This document shows positions 21,665 through 32,896 of a stretch of 64,000 nt of DNA, piece after piece (position 1 is the stretch's first letter; the number at the start of each line of letters is the position of its first letter). Under the pieces are notes generated by a model. The model was given only the letters and a program-made list of their open reading frames with translations, was not told where the DNA came from and searched no databases. Both the position numbers and the translations under genes were made by a program. The stretch comes from Drosophila miranda (taxonomy: Eukaryota > Arthropoda > Insecta > Diptera > Drosophilidae). Location of the stretch: assembly GCF_003369915.1 (NCBI RefSeq), contig NW_022881603.1, positions 23,123,515 through 23,187,514 of the forward strand, given 5' to 3'.

Positions 21665-22772
21665 AACGAGGGGGAACGTTGTGAGTTGCTGCGGACACCG
21701 CAACTCTACGGTTATACCCGATACTAAGTCAGTATGGCTCTCCTCCGGCAGACGCCGCTAATATTAAACGACACGACAAAGAGTGCGTGCGAGAGAGACA
21801 GAAAATCAGTCTGAGCGTGACGTCGGGCGCTGCGTAGCCACTGCAAATTGATTTGTTCCTATTGGCTATAAAAATGATCTGATCTGATCCAGATTCAGCA
21901 ATCTGATAGATATGGTCATTATCTATGATTCTGCGTTTTTAGTTTTCTCGAATGTGCAATATTGTGGATGCAACAGATTTTCGTCCTTTGTGTAGGCGGA
22001 AGGGGGTGGGGCGAAATTTTGAGATACACGTTTTATAGTAAGATCTAACAGGAGTGCGGATACCAAATTTGGTTACTCTAGCCTTAATAGTCTCTGAGAT
22101 TTTTGAATATCCCCAGATTTTCGTCCTTTGCGGGGGCGGAAGGGGGGGTGGCGAAATTTTGAAACAAACTCGTCTCGGTCCGATATATTAGGAGTGTGGA
22201 TACCAAATTTGGTTGCTCTAGCTTTTGTAGTCTCTGAGATCTAGGCGCTAATGTTTTACTGTAAGCAAAGCCGCCTATGCTACGTGTGTGTTAGAGAGAG
22301 ACAGGGCGAGAAAAAATGAAATTGTTTTCTTGATGCTGGCTATAATAATAATACGATCCAATTCATATTCCGCAGTCTTAAAGATATGGTCATTCTCTAC
22401 ACTTCTACGTTTTTGGTTTTATCGTATCTTTAAAAATGTGGATGCCACAGATTTTCGTCCTTTGTGGGGGCGAAAGTGGGCGGGGCGAAGTTCTGAAATA
22501 TTTTTGTAGCAGTGACATATCACAGAAGTCTGGATCCAAAACATCGTTGCTCTAATTTTTATAGTCTTTGAGCACTAGGCGCTGAAGGGGTCGGACAGAC
22601 GGACAGACGGACGGACGGACAGACAGACAGGGCTCAATCGGCTCGGCTATTGATGCTGATCAAGAATATATATACTTTATGGGGTCGGAAACGATTCCTT
22701 CTGGACGTTACACACATTCAATTTTACCACAAATCTAATATACCCCAATACTCATTTTGAGTATCGGGTATA
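21665..22772 (-). mobile_element. DINE-1/INE-1 Helentron, full length
   Basis: Reverse copy, 'aacgagggggaacg' to 'gagtatcgggtata', of the 'cgtctcggtccgatatatt' subtype (the reverse copy at 15154 is of the other subtype). Confidence 0.9.
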
Positions 22773-22867
22773 AAAAATGAAGTAATAAGGATAATAAGAA
22801 TAATAAGCCCCCCCGGGGCTGTCCCTTCAAGGGATAGTGTTGTGGTCAGGTTTTCTTTTGTGGAGGC

Positions 22868-23155
22868 TTATGCCTTCACAGGCTCTGGGCCGTAAATTGA
22901 TCGAGGCACCACCACCACTGTATGCTGGGCCGGAGCTGCAGTTGGAGCTGGCGTCGCTGCGGGTCCTGTGGTGAGTGCCGGAGTGGATGTGGCCTGATCG
23001 TAGCTCGGAGGTGACGGTGTCAGCAGCTGCTGGTGCTCGGCGAGAGCTTCTCCTGTACCCTTCGAGGCCTCCAGTGGAGCGGCTGGATGTTTATCCCTAT
23101 TGGTTCCATATTGATTTTCGGGGTGTGAATGGACAAATGACTCGTCGGTGAACGT
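22868..23155 (-). pseudogene. LITAF-like gene fragment: proline-rich N-terminal exon without zinc domain
   Basis: One 95-codon frame after a possible acceptor (TTGCCTAG). It begins TFTDESFVHSHPENQYG, has the P-P-S-Y-D motif common to LITAF N-termini, a Pro/Ala/Thr run and H-T-V-V-V-V-P, and ends YGPEPVKA at a TAA. In LITAF proteins YGPEP is followed directly by the first CxxC, encoded in the next exon. Here the expected donor is AAG|GCATAAG rather than GT, and the DINE-1 copies begin 100 bp downstream, so the zinc-domain exons are missing. It could instead be a terminal exon of another gene. Confidence 0.5.
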
Positions 23156-23217
23156 CTAGGCAATGGAACGCACCGAAAAATTATTGACTCGTATCGCTTC
23201 TTATCAATTAAAGCCGT

Positions 23218-23897
23218 TTAGTGGTGGAAAAGCTTTCTGGCCCGTCTGTTTACACTATGGGGAAAAATGTCTTTCGCCTGTCGACACCCAGGCAAAAATG
23301 TTCGCACTCGTATATGATTTGTGATGATGTGATGGGATCGGGTCGGTTTGTTTATTTGGAAAGTATCGAACCCCATAGCGACTAGTCGCTGCTGTAGACG
23401 CCCAACGAACTTGTTGCAGTTGCCGCAAAAATGGTTGGCATTCATGCAACTGGTAGCGCAGTAGGGCAGGCAGGCGAAACACCAGAGGCTGTTTACGTGG
23501 ACCAGTTAATGATTAGATAACCAAGACAAAAACGACATTAGATCTTACCCAATGATGCAGAGGAGGGCGGCCATGCAGTGGGCGCGCACACTGGGCGCAT
23601 ATTCGACGCGGGTCAGCTTCTGGACATGGCAGTGGGGACAAGTAATGAAGCTGGCGTCAGGACCCACAGGCAAAGCAGCTTGATCTGGAAGAAATCATGG
23701 CCTCAGCCCGGCTTGGACAGAGAAATAGATGCCACAATAGGCCACTCACGCTGAATGATCACCAAGGGTGGTGGCGCACCCTGGACCTGAACTCTGACGG
23801 GAGCTGGACCCGGGACATGTATGGCCTGCTCGTAGCTTGGGGGCTGCGGCTGGTACGGATAGCCACCGGCTCGAGGCTGTGGCTGATTGTACTGCAT
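23218..23897 (-). CDS. LITAF-domain gene 2, frameshifted near the C-terminus
   Basis: Three exons with consistent phase: 23897-23750, 23684-23549 and 23488-23218. The N-terminus is Pro/Gln-rich with P-P-S-Y-E (residues 19-23). C65-P-H-C68 is the first zinc knuckle, followed by a TH-like/R-A-H segment and the hydrophobic M-A-A-L-L-C-I-I-G-L-W-C-F-A-C-L-P-Y-C. HFCGNC (114-119) is the second knuckle. After F-V-G the family normally ends within about six residues. Here GTTGGGCGTC carries one G too many and the frame runs on for 60 unrelated codons to 23218. Without that base a TAG would follow within seven codons. The zinc domain is complete, so the protein may still work. The extra base lies in a G run, so sequencing error is possible. 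Confidence 0.8.
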
Positions 23898-24379
23898 TTC
23901 CGTTTGATGGTCGACAGAGAACTGATTTCGAACAACAAACTTTCGCGCAACAAATTTACCACAACAGTGCTTTTGGGCAACTCTCTGCTTTCCTGCTAGC
24001 TTTTGCACTGTCTTATCTATGCGCTGCTTGCTCGGCTCAGCTAATTTTAGAGCTTTTTCCCTTCCACCCGTTTTATAAGACAGAAACAACAAGTGGAATA
24101 ACTTTGAAGAACGCGGAATAATATTTGATCGTATTTAATATTTGATCATATTGGTTATCTGAATGTTCGTGAGTATACTCATATATGCATGTATATATAT
24201 AGATATAATATTCTATTCCTTTAACATATCTTAATTACGTCCATCCAGCCGCAGGATCGGCATGTATGACCCTGCTTATACATGCCCGCTGGAATATATG
24301 GCCGACAGAAGCATAGTTCGCTGAAATGAATTCACGGGAATATAATTATTCAGATAATACCAGGCGCACACCGAACTGC

Positions 24380-24628
24380 TTACACCAAATTCTTCTTTAG
24401 TTTCTTCCATCCCGAGCGACTAGTACGGATTTCCAACTTAACGGCCGTTGACTTGCATCTGGGACAGCATTCGATTGGAATACGGTGATACTTGTGGTGA
24501 ATCCGGTACTTTGCCATCCTAGCAGCAATCACATTAGCTCTTATCTCCTTCTTTAGGTTTTCACGCCAGTCCACAAACAACGCAACAAGTGCCGCCGGGC
24601 CGTATTGTGGAAGCAGTTTGTACGGCAT
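24380..24628 (-). CDS. Small open frame with one CxxC motif, unidentified
   Basis: 82-codon single-exon frame with ATG start, MPYKLLPQYGPAALVALF onward. It has a basic helical middle, then C-C-P-R-C-K-S and a Lys-rich end. The single CxxC in a LITAF neighbourhood suggests either a degenerate LITAF-like half or an unrelated small protein. No membrane segment or second knuckle is seen. Function unknown. Confidence 0.4.
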   Translation of the reverse strand: MPYKLLPQYGPAALVALFVDWRENLKKEIRANVIAARMAKYRIHHKYHRIPIECCPRCKSTAVKLEIRTSRSGWKKLKKNLV

Positions 24629-25265
24629 TCAGTTCGCGAATGATGCCTGAGCACACTCTGATTCCGATAAAGTAGCAAAGCCCAGGTTCAGCTCAAAAAT
24701 AGAGCTCTGCGGGGGAGTTAGCTCTGGATGCGCCTGGTATCCCACGCACAAACGGTTTCGGGCTAAAAGCTATGAGGGTACAGCTTTATTGACCTTATCA
24801 GAGGCTGCAGACGCACCTTTGGATAAACGAAATGCACTTTTCCGCACTTTCAAACAGCAGTTGAGACGTCACACAGAGAACTGATTCCTGGACCATAAGC
24901 TCTAGAGTTTGTATGTGCAACATGCATCCTGTCCCTGTGTGCAACTGTGCAACAATGTTGCTATCAGCTGCCGTAAGCTTCAAAACAGGTAAGCTTTTCA
25001 TTCCGGGAATTAAGTAGAATACACACATATGTATATACATATACACATTTTTCTGGCCATACATTTATTTTCGAATACTTATGTGTTGATTTCAATAGTT
25101 TCACTATTGTAGGATCCTATGTAGTATCTTCATTTAAACTTAGAAAAAGTCAATCCTTTTCCCATTTTCGGATCTTGTCTGTCAGTTCTAGATTTTGGAA
25201 TGGTTGGGGCCCTTCCCTTTGAGCATCTTTCTCGGACTGCGTTTTGCAAAATGATCTTTTATACT
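24629..25265. other. Intergenic or intronic DNA; no gene called
   Basis: A minus frame at 24798-25064 and a plus donor-like AAACAG|GTAAGC at about 24987 both look superficially exon-like but contradict each other and have no family signature. AT-rich stretch around 25020-25140. Confidence 0.3.
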
Positions 25266-25559
25266 CTAATCCCAATCGTCCGAGCTGTTGGAAGATTCGT
25301 CCTCGGATAACTCACTCAGACGCAATTAAATAATAGTTGTTATTTGATGAAAACCTTTTAAAATGTACCCCATCTCAAATTCCCATACCTATTGATTGCA
25401 CATGCGTTACGCGAAGCGTGGGGGCAGCGGGGCAGCTGGAGGAGGTTGTGGAATATTTAGGCCTGGGCGTAACAGGAGGAGTGACAGCTTTTGGCAAAGC
25501 CCCTGGACATTTATATAGCTATCACTGTATGTTGCAACTGAGGTCTGCTCGAAGCTCTG
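25266..25559 (-). pseudogene. 3' end of an unidentified gene with proline-rich block and acidic C-terminus, cut by DINE-1
   Basis: Two minus-strand pieces join in frame. Exon A (25559-25411) is open across its length and ends N-I-P-Q-P-P-P-A-A-P-L-P-P-R-F at a GTAACG donor. Exon B (25314-25266) follows a CTGAG acceptor and encodes ELSEDESSNSSDDWD then TAG. Phases match (2+1). Polyproline followed by an acidic tail with a C-terminal Trp recalls Arp2/3-binding acidic tails, but I cannot name the gene. Exon A runs straight into the DINE-1 starting at 25562, so upstream coding sequence is separated or lost. The acceptor is weak. Confidence 0.35.
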
Positions 25560-25561
25560 GT

Positions 25562-26676
25562 TATACCCGATACTTAAAATAAGTATTGGGGTATATTAGA
25601 TTTGTGGTAAAAGTGGATGTGTGTAACGTCCAGAAGGAATCGTTTCCGACCCCATAAAGTATATATATGCTTGATCAGCATCAATAGCCGAGTCGATTGA
25701 GCCCTGTCTGTCTGTCCGTCCGTCCGTCCGTCCGTCTGTCCGTCTGTCCGTCCCCTTCAGCGCCTAGTGCTCAAAGACTATAAGAGCTAGAGCAAAGATG
25801 TTTTGGATCCAGACTTCTGTGATATGTCACTGCTACAAAAATATTTCAAAACTTCGCCCCGCGCACTTCCGCCCCACAAAGGACGAAAATCTGTGGCATC
25901 CACATTTTTAAAGATACGATAAAACCAAAAACGTAGAAGTGTAGAGAATGACCATATCTTTAAGACTGCGGAATCTGAATTGGATCGTATTATTATTATA
26001 GCCAGCATCAAGAAAACAATTTCATTTTTTCTCGCCCTGTCTCTCTCTAACACACACGTAGCATAGGCGGCTTTGCTTAGAGTAAAACATTAGCGCCTAG
26101 ATCGCAGATACTACAAAAGCTAGAGCAACCAAATTTGGTATCCACACTCCTAATATATCGGACCGAGACGAGTTTGTTTCAAAATTTCGCCACACCCCCT
26201 TCCGCCCCCGCAAAGGACGAAAATCTGGGGATATTCAAAAATCTCAACGACTATTAAGGCTAGAGTAACCAAATTTGGTATTCGCACTCCTGTTAGATCT
26301 TACTATAAAACGTGTATCTCAAAATTTCACCCCACCCCCTTCCGCCCACACAAAGGACGAAAATCTGTTGCATCCACAATATTGCACATTCGAGAAAACT
26401 AAAAACGCAGAATCATAGATAATGACCATATCTATCAGATTGCTGAATCTGGATCTGATCAGATCATTTTTATAGCCAAAAGGAACAAATCAATTTGCAG
26501 TGGCTACGCAGCGCCCAACGTCACGCTCAGACTGATTTTCTGTCTCTCTCGCAGGCACTCTTTGTCGTGTCGTTTAATATTAGCGGCGTCTGGCGGAGGA
26601 GAGCCATACTGACTTAGTATCGGGTATAACCGTAGAGTTGCGGTGTCCGCAGCAACTCACAACGTTCCCCTCGGTT
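25562..26676 (+). mobile_element. DINE-1/INE-1 Helentron, full length
   Basis: Forward copy from 'tatacccgatacttaaaataag' to 'gttcccctcggtt'. 'cgagacgagtttg' subtype. It abuts the truncated exon ending at 25559. Confidence 0.9.
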
Positions 26677-27567
26677 TTTATACATTTGGCAAAGTTTTAA
26701 GGCATTGTATAAAATTATTAATTGAGATACGAATGTAAACCATTACGCTACACCGCAATCATGACCTCTGATTTACTCTTTAAAATGTACAAGTTACAAG
26801 TCCCGGCAACGTCATTTTCTTCCGGATAAGTCATGGAGCAACATGTGGCTGACGACTCCTGATGCAACAGTTCTATCAACATTTCTCCTGCTGCAACAAC
26901 TCTCTCAACACGCTGCTGGTTACTCTTGATGTAACAGTTCTCTCAACAAAAATGTGCCACCAGTTGCGAAAAGCTTTATCAACGAGTCCCTCTCTCTCTC
27001 TTCCTTTTTAGTGTACCTCCTGAAAATTATGCCTCAGATACAGATATAATTTTATAATCCCTTCTCAATTGGCAAATATTCATATTTTCGTTATTTCTTT
27101 TGGGATCCCGATTTTGACCAATTACTTCGTTTCTACAGCCATAACTTCATGAAATCTAATTAGTTAAAGAACTCTTAAAATAATAGCCATCTTTCTTCCT
27201 TTCTTTTCCATTCATGATTCGATTACTGTAGTCTTTTAGCATTCATAGCTGCATCTTTTCGAAGAACTGGGTGAAGAGGTCCGCCAGCCGCACGACCGGC
27301 ACTTAAAGATCGTTTTATATCAAAAACGAAAGCAATAGAGGGGCCTGAAATGCACTCCATGAAATAATGAAATTCAATATTCTTCCTATTTAAATACTCA
27401 CGATACTCACGATACTCAAGCAGGTTCTGGCGGTGGACCCGGAGCTTCCGGCGGCTGAGTGAGACTTCTATAGACTTCTTGCGAGCGCATTTTCCCTGCA
27501 GGTCTTCCCCGAGCAAACATCGTTTCGGTACTGAGGCTGCAGCCAGCTCTGGTCTGCGTCATTTTTA
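26677..27567. other. Unassigned DNA with weak LITAF-like hints
   Basis: No firm gene. A 24-codon ATG frame on the minus strand (27490-27416), MRSQEVYRSLTQPPEAPGPP onward, resembles a proline-rich LITAF N-terminus and ends near a GTGAGT. Further down (about 27235-27310) a minus frame has C-R-S-C. Too short and too poorly linked to call a gene. Confidence 0.3.
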
Positions 27568-27854
27568 TGTAAGATTAATAATAATGTATCGTTTATTAAT
27601 AGTGTTTTTCGAAAAAGAGTACAAAGTGTATGATTTAAGATGTGCAATTAATGAGTCTGTTCTTCCGACTTTTTGTTCAACTTTCTGCTTCTACTTCCAA
27701 CAACCGACTCCCGTATCGATAACCCCTTATCGGTTAGGTCTTTTAAACATCGGTTAAGTCTGGTTATATCGGTCAGGTCTTATCGATGGTATCTTAAGTT
27801 CAAATGTTAATTTAGATGGGATAGTGCTAACTGCTTGTAACACTGTCCTTTACA
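27568..27854 (-). repeat. LTR 1 (minus-sense 3' LTR) of mdg3-like array
   Basis: 287 bp, TGTAAGATTAATAATAATG to CCTTTACA. Contains three 'atcggttaggtctt/atcggttaag' repeats. A polypurine tract (GGAGGGCCGAA on the minus strand, 27855-27865) adjoins it. Confidence 0.9.
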
Positions 27855-28565
27855 TTCGGCCCTCCTGCTCATCTTCATCTGTCCCAGATGATAATATATC
27901 ACCGTTCTCTGAGACAAAACGCCATAGCTTCATATTGTCACTGCTCGTTGCTGTGATATTTGGCCCCTCGACTTGAGCAACCTTTCTGACGTCGTAGCGA
28001 CCGTTCCGCTTTACCTTGGTGACTTCATATGGGCCTAGATACTCGCTGGCCAACTTGCGTCCTGCGACGAACTGCGTCCTCTTGATCGCGACCATGTCTC
28101 ATAGTCTGTAGCCGTGCTCAGGTCGTCGTTTTTTATCATAATAGCGCTTGTACACCTCTTGCGCCTTCTCAATGTTTTGTTTCGCTTGGTCATGCAGTTC
28201 TTGGCGCTCGTTGTTAAACTGCGTAACCAACTCCTCGTTGAGCACCTCCAATAGTCGACTTTCAGCTTGTCTGTGCATCTTTGTCCCAAACATGACCTCG
28301 AATGGCGACGACTTCAACGTAGAATGCACATGCGAATTAATCGCCATCTGGACCTGTGGCACATGCTTGTACTACTTCGTTGACTCCTGAGCTGAGAGCT
28401 TTGCGATGATACCCAAAATTGAACGGTTCACCCGCTCAATCTGACCGTTTCCTCTCGCCACACCTGTCGTTGTACACACATGTTCGACTTTGTTCTCGTT
28501 GAGAAACTCGCTGAATGCGTTGGATGTAAACGCTGCTCCTCTGTCGCTGACTATGCGCTTGGGAT
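27855..28565 (-). pseudogene. mdg3-like body 1: integrase C-terminal part
   Basis: Minus-strand relic. One piece (28362-28099) holds integrase catalytic-domain end sequence (Q-M-A-I-N-S-H-V-H-S-T-L-K-S-S-P-F-E), followed by a coiled linker and the K-K-R-R-P-E-H-G-Y-R-L segment. A TGA at 28096-28098 interrupts the frame, and the second piece (28095-27850) has the S-E-Y-L-G-P-Y-E-V chromodomain-like/GPY module typical of Gypsy integrase C-termini. It continues upstream at 33174 beyond the nested CR1 element. Confidence 0.8.
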
Positions 28566-29083
28566 CACTTTCCGTATCTTTCGTAGTGTTTTTGTTTTGC
28601 GCTCCGCATTTTTTCCTTTTGTTTTGAATAAACAGCCGGTGTTTTCCTAACTAAATTCTAAATTTACTTCCTAACCAGACGACAATCTGGAAACCTATTC
28701 TATTACGCGAGTGCATGCCTTTTGATTTGTGTTAAAACATTTAACTTTTTATTTTTCGGCGTCGGCTTGTGCTTGTGCTTGTGTTTGTGTTGTTGCAGTG
28801 AGTGAGTACGCATTACATTGCATTGCAGTCCGCTCTCGTCTGGTAGCTTTTGTTGTTTTATCACTCTCTCGCTATCACCTCAACTTCAATAACTGTTCTT
28901 TCTCTCACGCTCTTTAAACTTTCTGAGCAATAGCGCTCTCTGCTTAGTAGCTCTCGCTATAACCGCTCTCCACTCTGCTCTCTTTTTTTTACCAATTCCG
29001 CTTTGAGCGTTGTCTGGCACATTGGTCTGATACCAATTTGTTTTGCAAACAATAGTATATATATAAATAAATAATAAAATAAA

Positions 29084-30070
29084 ATGGAATACGCTGTGGT
29101 CTGTGCCAAAAAAAGCTGTAAGAAGCAGATCACCCACGATCAGCCGAATGTCCCCTGCTGGCTCTGCGACAGCGTAGTGCACGCAAAATGCGCTGGATTT
29201 TCTGGCCTCGTGAGTGATGGCTTGCATTACAGTTGCGAGGCATGCCGTGCGGTGGAGAAAGACATGGTGGCTTTCATGAGGCAGACGCGGAGTGGCTTTA
29301 AGGAGCTGACCGTTGGTTTTAAAAATCAATACGATCGGCTCCTAGCCATGGAGGCTCAGTTTAGCGGTTTAAAACTGCTGAATGAGTCTCCGAGGCGCAA
29401 AAAGGTCACTCCGCGGGATCTGCAATTGCCAACCGTCACTCAGCCGTGCGCCGCCGAAAAACTGACTCCGACCACTCCAAGTGTGCAGCAGTTGATCTCG
29501 TTTGCCACTCAGATCTGCGACGCAGATTCGGTAGCCGAATTCATCGCCTCGGAGAATGTGCAGCCAAGTACGTCTGCAGCGTCCGTGTCCGTGGTGTCCG
29601 CAAGTTCGCTAGTTGTCCCGTCTATACCGATCCCACCAGTAAATAGACGTTCCGGACCTCCGGATATTGCCACCACAGGTACTAGGCCTGTGGTGACTAA
29701 ACCACTGGTGGGAGTCCCACCAAAACGACAAGTTTTTGTTTCACGGCTGGACCCTGACCTCACATCTAATGATGTAATTGCTTTTATTCAAAGCAAAATA
29801 AAAGCCGTGGGTTTAAAGGTGGAGAAATTTAACTTCTCTTATGCCAGGGAGATAGCCTCGTTTATGATAAGCATCTCCCCAACTCAATTTGACACCATTT
29901 GCTCCGCCAAATTTTGGCCGGAGCATTTGGTGGTGAAGGAGTTTAAGGCTAAGAAGAAGAATAGGCCCCCCATATCCCTTCCAAACCTTTCCAGTGTGCC
30001 ACCCTCAACCTCAACCTCAACTTCCTCTTCCTCAACTTCCCGTCTTGCTTCCACCTTTCCAAAAAACTAA
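29084..30070 (+). CDS. CR1 LINE ORF1 protein with PHD-like zinc finger (intact)
   Basis: 328 residues. Residues 7-54 hold C7, C12, C25, C28, H33, C36, C51 and C54, the C4-H-C3 spacing of a PHD finger as found in ORF1 of several CR1 elements. A Ser/Pro/Val-rich linker follows. At about 218-290 (P-K-R-Q-V-F-V-S-R-L-D-P-D-L-T onward) there is an RRM-like fold pattern common to LINE ORF1. The tail is Ser/Thr-rich. It ends AAAAAAC-TAA at 30061-30070, directly at a -1 slippery heptamer that leads into ORF2. Confidence 0.85.
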   Translation: MEYAVVCAKKSCKKQITHDQPNVPCWLCDSVVHAKCAGFSGLVSDGLHYSCEACRAVEKDMVAFMRQTRSGFKELTVGFKNQYDRLLAMEAQFSGLKLLNESPRRKKVTPRDLQLPTVTQPCAAEKLTPTTPSVQQLISFATQICDADSVAEFIASENVQPSTSAASVSVVSASSLVVPSIPIPPVNRRSGPPDIATTGTRPVVTKPLVGVPPKRQVFVSRLDPDLTSNDVIAFIQSKIKAVGLKVEKFNFSYAREIASFMISISPTQFDTICSAKFWPEHLVVKEFKAKKKNRPPISLPNLSSVPPSTSTSTSSSSTSRLASTFPKN

Positions 30071-32896
30071 CTTCTCTTTTAGTAACCTATCAGAATGTAA
30101 GAGGCTTGCGTAGTAAGCTCAGCATTCTTTTCCGGGATAGTGTTGCATTTGCTTCCCACGTTATTGTGTTTACTGAAACCTGGTTAAAGCCGGACATTCT
30201 TAGTTCCGAGGTTTTGGCAGGTCGGTACACAACTTTTAGAAAGGACCGTTCGTCTCGACGGGCAGGGGGGGTTCTAATTGCAGTGGACTCTTACTTCACG
30301 TCGGAACACTTCACAGTCCAAGTTCAACAGGAACTGGAATTCCTGTGTGTAAAACTGATTCTTCCCGCTTTCGATATATTCATTACTTGCTCGTATATCC
30401 CACCTTTTTCGGATATTTCAATTTATGAGCAGCACTTGTCCGCTTTAACCGCTGTTTCTTCCTCGCTATCTGATAAAGATCGTATGATAGTTCTTGGTGA
30501 CTTCAACTTGCCAGGAACTGTTTGGTCTTCGGTAAACGAGTCTAGTATCCTAGTGCCCATGTCACGACATGACTTTGTTGACGGCTTGCTTGACCTATCC
30601 CTGTCTCAAGTCAACCATGTGAATAATTCCTTGGGTCGATTGCTTGATCTGTGCTTTGTATCGGATCCGACCATAGTGTTGTTAACCCGAGCCCTTCCGC
30701 TCACTATTCCTGAAGACGCCTACCACCCTACTTTCGAGGTGTCGCTAGATATAGGACCAACTGTATTGGATCGGTCGAGTAGGCTGCCCGAACGTGTCCG
30801 CTGCTTTCGTAAAGCCGAGTTTGCGAAGCTTAATAACCTCATTAGGGATTTTGATTGGTCCGCTTTGTACTTGTGCACTGATATCATAAAAGGCACAAAC
30901 ATTTTTTACAATGCTCTTGGCACATTTTTCGATTCTTGTGTCCCGCTTTCTTGTCCGACCAGATCTGGAAAACCCCCTTGGTTTACCAAAGAGTTATCCA
31001 GTCTAAAAAACTTAAAATCAAGACTTTATAAAAAATTTCAAGAAGTGGGTTCTCCTACTTCTCACTCTCGCTATGTATTAGCTCGGTCAAACTTTTCAGT
31101 TCTTAATGCTCAATGCTATAAGAACTACCTATCTCGATGAAGGATACGTTTTTCTCAGGACCCTAAACAGTTTTACAGCTTCGTAAACAGTAAGCGTAGA
31201 ACGTCCGCACACCCATCCTCGCTATCATTTTGTAATACGTCGGCAAATAATGATCAGGCAATTGCCGATCTTTTTGCCCAATTCTTCCAAACCACCTATT
31301 CTGAGGAAAGCTACTCTGGTCATCCGTACCCATACGGTTTACCGAGGTCGAACGGCATTTTCAGTCCCTTGTTAAATGAATGTTCCCTACTTCATGATCT
31401 TCGACTAGTTAAGCCGGTGTTTTCACCGGGTCCAGACGGGGTTCCAGGTTGTGTACTCAGGTACTGCGCCGAGGCTCTGTGTGGACCTTTGCTTAAACTA
31501 TTCACCCAATCCATTGATTCTTCTTGCTTCCCCCCGATCTGGAAGGAATCGTTTATAATTCCTCTCCATAAAAAAGGTAGCAAGTCTGATGCAAAAAATT
31601 ATAGAGGTATAGCAAAGTTATCCGCTATTCCTAAAATGTTTGAGAGGGTTTTAACTCCGCACTTGCAACATCTCTGCAAGTCACTTATATCTCCAACTCA
31701 GCATGGATTTATAAGGCGGCGATCAACCACCACGAACTTGTTAGAGTTTACCTCTTTCATTATTAAAGGCTTTCAAGGTAACTTACAGACGGATGTTATT
31801 TACACCGACTTTAGTAAAGCATTCGACTCTGTAAACCATTCCCTTTTAGCGCATAAACTTGACCTTTTAGGGTTTCCGCCCAACCTCCTGAGATGGATTT
31901 GTTCTTTGTTCTAGGTCTCAAAGAGTCCTCTTCAAAAACTCCCTCTCTTTCCCAGTAAAGGTTTCTTCGGGAGTACCACAAGGCAGCCATCTAGGCCCCT
32001 TACTCTTCACACTCTTTATTAATGACTTACCTTCAGTATTAACATACTCTCGAGTACTTATGTATGCGGATGATGTTAAACTCTGTGTCCAGTACAAGGA
32101 CATTTCATTTCATCCTCGCTTGCAATCCGATCTCAATAACTTTCAGTCATGGTGTTGTGCAAACTTGTTACACCTTAATGCCTCGAAATGCAAAGTTATG
32201 ACATTTCATCGTTCTAGCCCTTTGTTGGCTCCTTACACCCTATTTGGTGGTTCTCTTGAGAGAATTACCCTGGTGGATGATCTGGGTGTTATGTTAGACC
32301 CCAAGTTAAAGTTTTCCGAACACATTTCTACCATGGTAAATAAGGCCATGAGCGTGCTTGGGTTTATAAAGAGGTGGTCAAAGGAATTTGACGACCCCTA
32401 TATAACAAAGACTCTCTATACCTCGCTTGTTCGTCCGATCTTAGAATACGGCTCCTGTGTATGGTGCCCTCAGTACAAAGTACACCAGGACCGTATAGAA
32501 TCAGTACAGAAAAACTTTTTACTCTTTGCTCTGCGGGGCCTTAACTGGGATGCGGGTGTAAGACTCCCATCTTACTCTAGTAGACTACTATTAGTAAACC
32601 TCCCATCCTTAGTTAACCGTAGAAAAATGCTTGGTGTGATATTTATGCACAACTTGATCAGGGGTGACATAGACAGCCCTGATCTGTTGAGCCGCATAAA
32701 CTTCACGATTCCTATTAGACTGACTAGAAATTTTATACCGTTGTTCCTTCCACTTTGTAGATCGAATTATTCCTTGCATGAACCGTTTAGGGTCTTATGC
32801 TCGGATTATAATTCCCTCTACCATATTATATCCACCACTAATTCTCTTCCTCTTATTAAATTATTAATCCTTACACACCTTTCTATTAATAAGTAA
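30067..32896 (+). pseudogene. CR1 LINE ORF2: endonuclease and reverse transcriptase, two lesions
   Basis: Open in the -1 frame from the ORF1 stop. It encodes an endonuclease (QNVRGLRSKLS start, FTETWLK, VLGDFNLPG, and Y-H-P-T in place of the usual S-D-H-x) and an RT with S-P-G-P-D-G-V-P-G, TDFSKAFDSVNH and a catalytic M-Y-A-D-D at about 32060. A TGA at 31138-31140 interrupts the frame in the EN-RT linker, and a one-base shift at about 31905-31912 follows the WICS motif. No ATG precedes the endonuclease domain in this frame. The copy cannot make a full ORF2 protein as read. Confidence 0.85.

Noticed and set aside
24798-25064. 88-codon minus frame with plausible protein composition
   Set aside because: No splice sites in the right places and a competing plus-strand donor in the same spot; left unannotated as a gene.
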